Of a stretch of DNA of 64,000 bases, positions 51,921 to 60,288 are shown piece by piece (position 1 is the stretch's first letter; each line of letters starts with the position of its first letter). The translations under genes and the position numbers were made by a program. The stretch comes from Microvirga puerhi (GTDB taxonomy: Bacteria; Pseudomonadota; Alphaproteobacteria; Rhizobiales; Beijerinckiaceae): assembly GCF_020089865.1 (NCBI RefSeq), contig NZ_JAIRBM010000005.1:2126-66125 (forward strand), read 5' to 3'. A model generated the notes under the pieces. It had not been told where the DNA came from. It saw only the letters and a program-made list of their open reading frames with translations, and made no database searches.

Positions 51921-52529
51921 TCACGTTTCTTGGTGGCGCTTACGAAGCAGTCGGGCAGGCACGCCACCGAAGATTGCGAATTCTGGCACATCCTTCAAAA
52001 CGACTGCGCCGGCGGCGATAATGCTGCCCGGCTGAATGGTGACACCAGCCAGGACAATGGCGTGTGCCCCAAGCCATACATCGTCGCAGATCGTGACCTT
52101 ACTTGCGCTTGAACCTTGTTCGCGAATGGGCCGGGTTGCATCGCTATGATGATGGCTGGTCGATACTATTGTCGAGTGCGTTGCAATGCTGCACGCTTGA
52201 CCGATATCGACGTTGCCACCCCCATAAATGATCACGTTGGGACCGAGTGCGCTGTTCTGACCAATACGAACTGTTCCACCCTGACAGTGAATGAAGCAAC
52301 CCTCATAAAGCTCTGCCTGAGGGCCAATCTCGATGGCACCGTTGGCAATCAGCGTTACACGTCCGATTAGCCGACTTCCCCGACCAATCCGAATCCGAAA
52401 AGGATAATATATACGTGCATCGAAAGAGACGAATGCTTGCCAGCGAAGGCTGAGGTAAACGGCCGCCATCCAATGAGGTAGAGGACGAGCCTTAAGCGCT
52501 TCCAGCAAAAGTTTTCCTACAGTGCGCAA
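51921..52529 (-). CDS. Hexapeptide-repeat acyltransferase (WcaF-like)
   Basis: This 202-residue left-handed beta-helix acyltransferase, probably an O-acetyltransferase, has repeats such as IEIGPQAELYEGCFI, VRIGQNSALGPNVIIYGG and VTICDDVWLGAHAIVLAGVT. Its catalytic His is probably in TSHHHSDATRPI. It starts with a TTG at 52529 behind GAGGG. It is the only minus-strand gene of the island and convergent with the LPG-type protein. Acetylation of a glycan residue is the likely job. Confidence 0.85.
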   Translation of the reverse strand: MRTVGKLLLEALKARPLPHWMAAVYLSLRWQAFVSFDARIYYPFRIRIGRGSRLIGRVTLIANGAIEIGPQAELYEGCFIHCQGGTVRIGQNSALGPNVIIYGGGNVDIGQACSIATHSTIVSTSHHHSDATRPIREQGSSASKVTICDDVWLGAHAIVLAGVTIQPGSIIAAGAVVLKDVPEFAIFGGVPARLLRKRHQET

Positions 52530-53019
52530 GTATATTTCCCTCTCGCCAGTTCTCTCGGGACACCAAGCAGACCATTCTTCAGAAAGTCTAAACTATACCA
52601 TTGAAATTAGTGTGAAAATCGAACCGATGCTTGGATGGGTACGAATTCGTGAAGGCTAGTGCATTTTTCGGCAACGTGGGCCCGGCTCGCCGCCAGAAAA
52701 TGCGGCACAATAACGAAGAGAGTTGATTCCACGTAAGGGAAATGGTTCTGGGGGATCGATCCTCTCGTGGCATTGGCGCTACGAGCATGGCCGATTAGGC
52801 CGGAATAGGCCCTGATCCTCGAAGCTGGACGGAGGCATCGTTTCCCCGTCCGCGTGGACTATGTTGCCTTGCAGCGGCCCTTTCGTTTCATTCAGTCTTC
52901 GGGAGGCAGTCGCCGCTTACTGTGCCAAGTGAGGATGACTCGCCCCTCAGATTCTGTAACGTAGTCCTTGCGCCGTCGCCATGATGTGGATATTAGCCTT
53001 GAAACCTTGAGGCTTTACT
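52530..53019. other. Intergenic region between acyltransferase and GT2
   Basis: This gap of 490 bases separates divergent genes. I see no ORF with a ribosome-binding site, no tRNA and no clear terminator. It presumably holds the two divergent promoters, but no convincing pair of boxes stands out. Confidence 0.4.
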
Positions 53020-54063
53020 ATGATTGCCAATGCTTTAACAGAAAGATGTGCTCCCGGCATCGAGTCGCACGCGCCGGATCGAGCAACGTCTTCTCATGTT
53101 TCCCTAAATCCAAGTCTGTCGATCATCGTGCCTCTTTACAACGAAGAGGAAAATATTCAGATCCTGGTAGATGGCATTCTGCCGGTTATGGATTCCATCG
53201 AGTCCCCATTTGAAATCATCCTAGTCAATGATGGAAGTTGGGATCGTACGGCGGAGGTCATTGGCGGTATTGCAGAGAAGGACGATCGTGTCAAAGTCAT
53301 CAACCTCCGTAGGAATGCTGGTCAGACCGCAGCGATGATGGCTGGTTTCGATCATGCCAGTGGTGACATCATCATTCCGATGGATGGCGATCTCCAGAAC
53401 GATCCAGCCGACATTCCGCGCCTTCTTGCCAAGCTCGACGAAGGGTATGACGTGGTCTCGGGCTGGCGAAAGGATCGCAAGGACAAGTTGATTGTCCGCA
53501 AAGTACCGAGTTGGCTTGCCAACCGCATCATATCCTGGGTTTCCGGTGTGAAACTCAACGATTATGGCTGTACACTCAAGGCCTATCGTCGCGATGTGCT
53601 GTCCGGCGTGCGTCTCTACGGAGAATTGCACCGGTTCGTGCCGATCTTCGCGAGCTGGCAGGGGGGAAGGATCACGGAGCTTCCCGTCAATCACCGGGCT
53701 CGCCAATTCGGCGTATCGAAGTATGGGCTCAATCGCATCTTTAAGGTGGTGCTCGATCTCATCCTCGTGCGCTTCCTGACCAAATACCAGGCGAAGCCGA
53801 TCTATGTCTTTGGTTTCATTGCCGTATTGTTCTTTGCCGTGGCGTTCGTGGCAGGCCTCTACGCAGTGTTCCTGAAGATCGCTGAGGGAACCGCCTTCAT
53901 TCAGACGCCCTTGCCTCTGCTCTTCGTGACCGGCTTCATGAGCGGCATGATGTGCATCCTTCTCGGGCTCATCAGCGAAGTTCTCGTGCGCACCTATTTC
54001 GAGTCGCAAGGGCGGACGCATTACATCATCGGTTCGACGCTCAACATCGGTCCTGCCAAGTAG
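53020..54063 (+). CDS. Glycosyltransferase family 2 (DPM1/ArnC-like)
   Basis: This 347-residue polyprenyl-phosphate-type glycosyltransferase has the GT-A core LSIIVPLYNEEENIQILVDG and IILVNDGSWDRT, PMDGDLQNDPADIPRLL (DxD-like metal site) and QFGVSKYGLNRI. Two membrane helices follow (about 257-335), typical of enzymes that load a sugar onto undecaprenyl phosphate. It starts at the ATG at 53020. It precedes the second asparagine synthetase by two bases, so the two share an operon. Confidence 0.88.
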   Translation: MIANALTERCAPGIESHAPDRATSSHVSLNPSLSIIVPLYNEEENIQILVDGILPVMDSIESPFEIILVNDGSWDRTAEVIGGIAEKDDRVKVINLRRNAGQTAAMMAGFDHASGDIIIPMDGDLQNDPADIPRLLAKLDEGYDVVSGWRKDRKDKLIVRKVPSWLANRIISWVSGVKLNDYGCTLKAYRRDVLSGVRLYGELHRFVPIFASWQGGRITELPVNHRARQFGVSKYGLNRIFKVVLDLILVRFLTKYQAKPIYVFGFIAVLFFAVAFVAGLYAVFLKIAEGTAFIQTPLPLLFVTGFMSGMMCILLGLISEVLVRTYFESQGRTHYIIGSTLNIGPAK

Positions 54064-54065
54064 TC

Positions 54066-55931
54066 ATGTGCGGAATAGCCGGATTCGTCGGGATTGGAAC
54101 GGAGGGTGATCTCGACGAAATGACGCGCTCCCTCGCGCACCGCGGACCGGATGGAAGCGGTTCATTCGTCGATTCCGCGCATCGGGTCTTCCTCGGACAT
54201 CGACGACTGGCAATCATCGATGTCTCCGGTGGCCTTCAGCCGATGTCTAGTTCGGATACCGGTACGACGATCGTCTTCAATGGAGAGATCTACAATCATC
54301 GCCATCTGAGGCGCGAACTGGAGCAGTTGGGTCATCAATTCGTGACCGATCACTCCGATACCGAAGTCATATTGCGTGGCTATGACGCGTGGGGCGAGGC
54401 CGTCGTGGAACGGCTCGACGGAATGTTCGCCTTCGCTATCTACGATGTGAAGCGGCAAAGACTTTTTCTGGCGCGTGACCGCTTTGGTGAGAAGCCTCTC
54501 TTTTATCACGTGTCACACAAGGGAATTGTTTTTGCGTCGGAACTTGCCGCTCTCAGGAAGCATCCAAGCGTTGCGGCGCTCCAGCTGGACGAAAGGTCGC
54601 TTCAGAAGTTCTTTGCGTATTCGTTCTTGCCGGGGGCTGCGACTCCTTATCGGGGCGTCCAAAAACTTCTTCCCGGTTCGGTGCTGACATATCGGCTGAG
54701 TGACGGCTTCGTTCAGAAGCGTCAATACTGGCGTTTTGCCATTGTCCCAGACCAGCGCCCTGAGGGAAATGAACGCGACTGGATCGACCAGATTCGTTCG
54801 CTTCTCATGGAGGCAGTCGCGTCTCGGCTGGAAAGCGATGTGCCCCTCGGGGTCTTTCTGTCTGGAGGGATCGACAGCAGTGCCATTGCGATCCTAGCCA
54901 ATCGCGAACGTTCTCATGGAGAACTATCGACTTTTACGATCGGATTCCACGAAGCAAGCTACGACGAGTCGGCTTATGCGGAACAGGTGGCCAGGTTCGT
55001 CGGATCGAGCCATCACGTCGAATTCTGCGACGTCGACTTCATGCTCGCCTCTGCGTCAAAGATCCTTGAAACTCTCGCAGAGCCGTTGGGCGATCCCTCG
55101 CTGATACCAACTTATCTGGTTTCTGCATATGCATCGCGTTACGTCAAAGTAGCATTGAGCGGGGACGGGGGCGATGAGCTCTTTGCCGGGTATGATCCCT
55201 TCAAAGCCCTGAAGATTGCCGATCACTATCAGAAATGGGTGCCGCGTCCCGTTCACGCTGCCATACGGGCAATGGCCGCGAAACTCCCCGTTTCGGATAG
55301 AAACATGAGCTTTCAGTTCAAGTTGAACAGGGCATTGCGTGGCATGTCCCAGGCTCGGTCGGTCTGGAATCCTGTTTGGCTCGCCGCCCTCGAGCCCGAC
55401 GACATTTCCCGTGTCTTCGGCACTCGTGTCGCCGTTGATGAACTCTATGAGGATGCGATCGAGCTCTGGGATGGTTCACGCGCCGACAATCTTGTCGATC
55501 GGACACTCGAATTCTACACAAACCTCTACTTGCCGGACGACATATTGATGAAGTCCGACCGGGCCGGAATGATGAACAGCCTGGAGATCCGCGCGCCGTT
55601 TCTCCACTCTGGACTCGCGGATTATGTGAGCAGGCTGCCGGCCCATACGAAGTTCCGTAATGGAACGACCAAATGGATCCTGAAGGAAGCTCTCAAGGAT
55701 ATTTTGCCGTCGCAGATTCTTCAGCGTCCTAAGAAGGGATTCGGAATTCCAGTCGCTCAGTGGCTGCGCGACATGCCGAGCCCTCATTGGAGACCGATCG
55801 AGGGTCTAAACGACAAGATCTTTCGTCAATGGGACCTCGATCACCGAAGGCGTTCGAAGGACCATCGCGGTGGCCTGTGGTGCCGTTACGCGCTCGACCG
55901 GACAGTTGGAGTGGAACAACCGCTGATTTAG
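54066..55931 (+). CDS. asnB: Asparagine synthetase (glutamine-hydrolysing), copy 2
   Basis: This 621-residue paralogue of the enzyme at 49-51 kb has Cys2 in MCGIAGFVGIG, HRRLAIIDVSGG, the PP-loop LSGGIDSSAIAILANRE and GDGGDELFAGYDPF. It shares several long blocks with copy 1 (for example RNMSF and RPKKGFG), so an ancient duplication within or into the locus is likely. Two copies in one glycan cluster suggest two different acid substrates, such as two uronic acids to amidate. It starts two bases after GT2. The island seems to end here. Confidence 0.88.
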   Translation: MCGIAGFVGIGTEGDLDEMTRSLAHRGPDGSGSFVDSAHRVFLGHRRLAIIDVSGGLQPMSSSDTGTTIVFNGEIYNHRHLRRELEQLGHQFVTDHSDTEVILRGYDAWGEAVVERLDGMFAFAIYDVKRQRLFLARDRFGEKPLFYHVSHKGIVFASELAALRKHPSVAALQLDERSLQKFFAYSFLPGAATPYRGVQKLLPGSVLTYRLSDGFVQKRQYWRFAIVPDQRPEGNERDWIDQIRSLLMEAVASRLESDVPLGVFLSGGIDSSAIAILANRERSHGELSTFTIGFHEASYDESAYAEQVARFVGSSHHVEFCDVDFMLASASKILETLAEPLGDPSLIPTYLVSAYASRYVKVALSGDGGDELFAGYDPFKALKIADHYQKWVPRPVHAAIRAMAAKLPVSDRNMSFQFKLNRALRGMSQARSVWNPVWLAALEPDDISRVFGTRVAVDELYEDAIELWDGSRADNLVDRTLEFYTNLYLPDDILMKSDRAGMMNSLEIRAPFLHSGLADYVSRLPAHTKFRNGTTKWILKEALKDILPSQILQRPKKGFGIPVAQWLRDMPSPHWRPIEGLNDKIFRQWDLDHRRRSKDHRGGLWCRYALDRTVGVEQPLI

Positions 55932-56090
55932 GGCATATCGCACAAAACTCCCAGCATTTGCATAGGGGCGCTGGGACGCCATATCGCTTCCTGTAGGTCG
56001 GCGGTCTTCTCAGACACTCCTCCCACGAGAGATCCGTATCCTCGAAAAGCATGCGTGCGCTCCGAAGCGCATTTCACCGAGCTTGACTTT

Positions 56091-56111
56091 CCAAAACGTT
56101 TCGGATGCTAT
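56091..56111 (+). promoter_or_regulatory. LacI-type operator within the promoter of the ABC operon
   Basis: CCAAAACGTTTCGG (56091-56104) is a near-palindrome around AAACGTTT with the central CG typical of LacI-family operators. It lies between a TTGACT -35 (56083-56088) and TGCTAT (56106-56111). A bound repressor would block RNA polymerase. I infer autoregulation by the adjacent LacI gene. Confidence 0.6.
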
Positions 56112-56137
56112 CCCACCACGAGGGAGGCCGAACGAAA

Positions 56138-57145
56138 GTGTCCAATCTGAAGCAGCTGGCGCGGTCGCTCGGCCTGTCGATCACGACAGTCTCGCGGGCG
56201 CTTGACGGCTATTCGGATGTGGCGCCCGCCACGCGGGAACGGGTTCAGGCTGCGGCACGGGCCATCAATTACCGCCCTAATTCGGCCGCTCGCAGCCTCC
56301 GGCGCCGCAAGGCGGAGGTGGTGGCCGTCACGCTGCCGACCGAGCCGGGCCGGTTCGGTCCACCCGTCTTTCTGAACATGCTCGCCGCCTGCAGTCAGCG
56401 TCTGGCCGAGGAGGGGCTCGACCTGATGCTCCTGCCGACGATGAGTCCTGCGGCGGAGATGGAAACCTATCGCAGGCTGGTGGATGGCGGACGCGCTGAC
56501 GCCGTGATCGTGGTGCGCACGCGGCGACATGACGAGCGCGTGACCTTCCTGAAGGAAAGAGGCATCCCCTTCGTCACTCATGGACGGACTGCGGAATCAT
56601 CTGAGCACGCGTTTGTTGATGGGGATGGCGAAGCCGGATTTCATGATGCGGTGCAGCTGCTTGCCTCATTGGGGCACCGTCGCATCGCGCATATCGCTGC
56701 GCCTCAGGATCTGACTTTCGCATACCTGCGGCGGAACGGATGGCTCGCTGGTCTCGAAGCCGAGGACCTGGCGGAGCGGGCGGAATATGGGGCGCTGCCG
56801 ACGGAGTCTGGCGGCTATGAGGCGGCACAGCATCTTCTCCAGCAGCCTTCGCCACCGACGGCACTGCTTTGCGCGACGGACAGCATGGCGACCGGCGCCC
56901 TCAGCGCCCTCAAGGAGCGAGGCCTCGTCGCCGGGCGGGACGTTGCGGTGATCGGGCATGACAACCTGCCATCGGCCGCATTCACGGATCCGCCGCTCTC
57001 CACCATGGAGATCGCCGTTCCCGATGTCGGACGGCAGCTCGCGGAGATGCTGATCGCTCGCCTGGGCGGCCGCGATCCGCGCGATCTGCAAACGATTCTG
57101 CCACTTCGCCAGATTCTACGAGCCACCCACGGATTGGCGAATTGA
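56138..57145 (+). CDS. LacI family transcriptional regulator
   Basis: This DNA-binding sugar-responsive repressor of about 335 residues has an N-terminal HTH VSNLKQLARSLGLSITTVSR and hinge NYRPNSAARSLRRRK. A periplasmic-binding-like effector domain ends in GHDNLPSAAFTDPPLSTM. I favour a GTG start at 56138, with GAGGGAGG upstream, over the ATG at 56105, because the HTH begins there. It probably represses its own operon via the operator at 56091-56104 and responds to the imported sugar. Confidence 0.88.
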   Translation: MSNLKQLARSLGLSITTVSRALDGYSDVAPATRERVQAAARAINYRPNSAARSLRRRKAEVVAVTLPTEPGRFGPPVFLNMLAACSQRLAEEGLDLMLLPTMSPAAEMETYRRLVDGGRADAVIVVRTRRHDERVTFLKERGIPFVTHGRTAESSEHAFVDGDGEAGFHDAVQLLASLGHRRIAHIAAPQDLTFAYLRRNGWLAGLEAEDLAERAEYGALPTESGGYEAAQHLLQQPSPPTALLCATDSMATGALSALKERGLVAGRDVAVIGHDNLPSAAFTDPPLSTMEIAVPDVGRQLAEMLIARLGGRDPRDLQTILPLRQILRATHGLAN

Positions 57146-57217
57146 CGAAAAAAACCCACTCGGCCTTCCCGGGCCCGGGCCGAGGGGCGCAGCGAATGGG
57201 ACCGACGGAGGAAACAT

Positions 57218-58501
57218 ATGACGTATCCGGTGTCGCTTCGCGCCATCGCCGTCGCAACGGCCTTTTTCGGAGGGCTCGCAGCAGCGCAGGCGCAGGAAAC
57301 CGTCTTCTACTCAACCCAGCTTCGTCCGATCGAAGAGGCGAGCAAGGTCCGTGACGTGCTCCTGAAGGGAATTCCCGGCAAGGTCACCTACGTGGTTGAC
57401 GAGCCGCCAGCATTCGCCGTTCGCATGAAGGCCGAAACCCAGGCCGGCAAACGCACCGTCGACGTCGTCGGGGCGTTGCACGGCGAGTTGCAGCCGCATG
57501 TGCCGGCGGATCTCCAGCCGATCGATGACCTGGTCGCAAAGATCGCCGACCGCGGCATTCCCGCAAACCTCATGGAACTCGGCAAGCTCGGGACCGGTCA
57601 GCAGCAATACATCCCGTGGATGCAGGCGACTTATGTGATGGTCGCCAATAAGCAGGCGCTGCAATACCTGCCGGCGGGCGCCGACGTGAACACCTTGACC
57701 TATGCCCAGCTGCTGCAATGGGGAAAGAACATCGCGGAAAAGACCGGCCAGCGCCGGCTCGGATTTCCGGCAGGACCGACGGGCCTGATGTCGCGCTTCT
57801 TCCAGGGCTATTTCTATCCGTCCTTCACCGGCGGTGTCGTGTCCACCTTCAAGTCGGCGGATGCCGAGGCAGGCTGGAACACCATGAAGGAGCTTTGGGC
57901 CGTCTCAAGCCCCAACTCCACCAACTACAACTTCATGCAGGAGCCCTTGATGGCCGGTGAAGTGTGGATTGCCTGGGACCACATCGCTCGCGTGAAGGAC
58001 GCTCTGACCATGCAGCCCGACCAGTTCGTGGCCTTCCCGGCACCGGCGGGGCCGAAGGGACGCGGCTACATGCCTGTGATCGCGGGCCTCGCGATTCCGA
58101 AGGATGCTCCCAATCGCGCCGGAGCCGTCGCGGTCATCGAGCATATGACGAAGCCCGAGACGCAGCTTCTGACCGCAGCCGAGGTCGGCTTCTTCCCGGT
58201 CGTGAAGGCGGACCTGCCACCGAATCTGGCGCCCGGCGTGAAGCTTCTGGCAGGTGCCGTCGGGGCGACGCAGAATGCCAAGGATGCGCTCGTGTCTCTT
58301 CTGCCGGTCGGTCTCGGCGCGAAGGGCGGCGAGTTCAACAAAGTCTATACGGACACGTTCCAGCGCATCGTTCTCCGGAACGAGCCGGTGAAGGATGTGC
58401 TTGAAAGTCAGGCGAAGACGCTCGAAGCCCTGATGAAGGAGACTGGAGCTCCGTGCTGGGCGCCGGACAAGCCGAGCCAGGGCGCCTGCCCGGTCCAATG
58501 A
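57218..58501 (+). CDS. ABC transporter sugar-binding protein
   Basis: This 427-residue periplasmic substrate-binding protein (family 1, as for oligosaccharide or sugar importers) has the signal peptide MTYPVSLRAIAVATAFFGGL ending at AQAQE. The mature domain contains ALHGELQPHVPADLQPIDD and PWMQATYVMVANKQAL. The ATG at 57218 follows GGAGGAAAC. A strong hairpin (58522-58544) follows the gene, probably keeping its mRNA more abundant than the rest of the operon. The substrate is discussed under the GH63 gene. Confidence 0.9.
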   Translation: MTYPVSLRAIAVATAFFGGLAAAQAQETVFYSTQLRPIEEASKVRDVLLKGIPGKVTYVVDEPPAFAVRMKAETQAGKRTVDVVGALHGELQPHVPADLQPIDDLVAKIADRGIPANLMELGKLGTGQQQYIPWMQATYVMVANKQALQYLPAGADVNTLTYAQLLQWGKNIAEKTGQRRLGFPAGPTGLMSRFFQGYFYPSFTGGVVSTFKSADAEAGWNTMKELWAVSSPNSTNYNFMQEPLMAGEVWIAWDHIARVKDALTMQPDQFVAFPAPAGPKGRGYMPVIAGLAIPKDAPNRAGAVAVIEHMTKPETQLLTAAEVGFFPVVKADLPPNLAPGVKLLAGAVGATQNAKDALVSLLPVGLGAKGGEFNKVYTDTFQRIVLRNEPVKDVLESQAKTLEALMKETGAPCWAPDKPSQGACPVQ

Positions 58502-58521
58502 GCTCCCAATGATCGCCAAGC

Positions 58522-58544
58522 GGCCCGGCGGCCTCCGCCGGGCC
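58522..58544 (+). other. Stabilising hairpin between SBP and permease genes
   Basis: GGCCCGGCGG and CCGCCGGGCC form a perfect 10-bp stem with loop CCT, without a T-tail. Such stems commonly lie after sugar-binding-protein genes, protecting the upstream mRNA from 3' decay and lowering permease levels. It also argues against starting the permease at 58509. Confidence 0.75.
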
Positions 58545-58568
58545 ATCCTCTCTGAGCGGGAGCGGCCC

Positions 58569-59420
58569 ATGCCTGCGCGCACGTCCTGGATTCCCTATGC
58601 GCTCATCGCGCCTTCCGTCGCCTTTCTGGGCGCGCTCTTCATCATTCCCCTCGTTCAGACCGTCTGGCTTTCGTTCTCGGCCGGTGAGGGAGTCTCGCTC
58701 GCCAACTACCAGCGCATGGCGAACGATCTCAATTTCGGGCTCGCGATCCGCAACACGTTCCTGCTCACCCTTGTGGTCGTTCCGCTTCAGGTGATCCTGG
58801 CGCTGGTCATGGCAACCATGGTGTCGAAGCTCGATAAGGGTCGAGACATGGTGCTCTGGGTCTTGACGATCCCACTTGGAGTTTCGGATCTGGCTGCCGG
58901 TCTCGCCTGGCTGTCGATCCTCCAGAATACAGGCTATCTCAATTCCGCGCTCTACGCGCTGGGCGTCATACCCGGCCCCGTCGGTTGGCTGTCGCAGGAG
59001 ACGCCCTGGACGCTGTTCTTCGGAATCGTACTCGCCGAAATGTGGCGTGCCACGGCGATCGTGCTGGTCATCCTGATCGCCGGTCTGCAGCTCATTCCAA
59101 AGGAGTTTTCCGAGGCCGCGGAAATCTTCGGTGCAAGCCCGTGGACGCGCTTCCGGAAGATCACGCTGCCGCTCCTGAAGCCCAGCCTTCAATCGGCGCT
59201 CATCCTGCGTACCGTGCTGGCCTTCGAGGTCTTCGCCGTCGTCTATGCGTTGGGCGGACGCAACTTCCCGGTTCTCGCCGGTGAGGCTTATACCTGGCAG
59301 AATGAGAACCAGAATTACGGCGTGGCCGCGGCCTACGCAGTTCTCATCATGGCGATCTCGCTTGCGGCGACGGCAGTCTACCTGCGAGCCCTGAGAACCC
59401 GTCCGGAGCAGCTCCCATGA
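58569..59420 (+). CDS. ABC transporter permease (MalF-like)
   Basis: This 283-residue permease has six helices and the cytoplasmic EAA motif region (EAAEIFGASPWTRFRKITLPLL). It belongs to the carbohydrate-uptake-1 (MalF/UgpA-like) group. I prefer the ATG at 58569, with GGGAGC upstream; the frame could begin at 58509 but would read across the hairpin. It overlaps the second permease gene by four bases (ATGA). Confidence 0.88.
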   Translation: MPARTSWIPYALIAPSVAFLGALFIIPLVQTVWLSFSAGEGVSLANYQRMANDLNFGLAIRNTFLLTLVVVPLQVILALVMATMVSKLDKGRDMVLWVLTIPLGVSDLAAGLAWLSILQNTGYLNSALYALGVIPGPVGWLSQETPWTLFFGIVLAEMWRATAIVLVILIAGLQLIPKEFSEAAEIFGASPWTRFRKITLPLLKPSLQSALILRTVLAFEVFAVVYALGGRNFPVLAGEAYTWQNENQNYGVAAAYAVLIMAISLAATAVYLRALRTRPEQLP

Positions 59421-60277
59421 CGACGAGTTTGTCCCAGGCGCCTGCGAGCGGCGCGCCGCGGGCCTACATGCTTCCCTCGGCCCGGCGGTTTCTTCTCTGG
59501 ACTGGACTTGTGGCCTTATTGGCCTGGGTTCTGGTACCGATCTATTTCGTGGCGCTGGGCGCGTTCGGCGGCCGAACGGGCGTATTTCGCTGGCCGAAAT
59601 CGATCTGGCCGAGCGATCTCTCCGTCGCGCCGATGATGCAGTTCCTCAACATCGAAGGCGTCTTCAACGCCTTGATGAACTCGTTCATCGCAGCCGGGCT
59701 GACGGTCGTCTTCTCCATTCTCCTCGGCGCGCCTGCCGGTTACGCGCTGGCCCGCTACACCTTTCGTGGTCAGAACGCCTACCGTCTCCTCGTCCTTCTC
59801 ACGCGCGCCTTTCCGCTGGCGATCCTGGCGCTGCCTTTGACGGTCTCGTTCATCCGGATTGGTCTCTACGATACGCCGTTCGGCGTCTCGCTCATTCATA
59901 CGGTACTGGCTCTTCCGTTCGCGGCTCTGGTCACACAAAGCCTGTTCATGGGCATTCCTCGCGAATACGAGGAGGCTGCCTGGGTGTTCGGCTGCACGCG
60001 GTTCCAGGCCTTTGTGAAAGTGGTGCTGCCGCTGGCGCTGCCGGGCCTCGCCGCAACCGCGATCTTCGCCTTCGTCATTTCATGGAACGAGGTTTTCGCG
60101 GCATCGATCCTGACCGTCCGCGAGCGGACGCTGACGGCCTATCTTCTCAAGATTCTTTCCGAGAGCCCGCTTCACTATCGGTTCGCAGGCGGCTTCATCC
60201 TCATCATTCCCTCCGTGCTCTTCATCTTCGCCGTCAGGAGATATCTCTTCGCGGTGTGGGGAATTGCCAGCAAGTAA
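59417..60277 (+). CDS. ABC transporter permease (MalG-like)
   Basis: This 286-residue second permease of the sugar importer pairs with the preceding one. Six helices and the EAA loop EEAAWVFGCTRFQAFVKVVL are visible, and ISWNEVFAASILTVRERTL matches the MalG-type. The ATG at 59417 overlaps the stop of the first permease. The ATPase gene follows after 11 bases. Confidence 0.9.
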   Translation: MTTSLSQAPASGAPRAYMLPSARRFLLWTGLVALLAWVLVPIYFVALGAFGGRTGVFRWPKSIWPSDLSVAPMMQFLNIEGVFNALMNSFIAAGLTVVFSILLGAPAGYALARYTFRGQNAYRLLVLLTRAFPLAILALPLTVSFIRIGLYDTPFGVSLIHTVLALPFAALVTQSLFMGIPREYEEAAWVFGCTRFQAFVKVVLPLALPGLAATAIFAFVISWNEVFAASILTVRERTLTAYLLKILSESPLHYRFAGGFILIIPSVLFIFAVRRYLFAVWGIASK

Positions 60278-60288
60278 CGGATCATTTC

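Noticed and set aside
53952..54065. N-terminal extension of asnB copy 2
   Set aside because: It overlaps GT2 and would remove the essential N-terminal Cys2. The ATG at 54066 places Cys at position 2.
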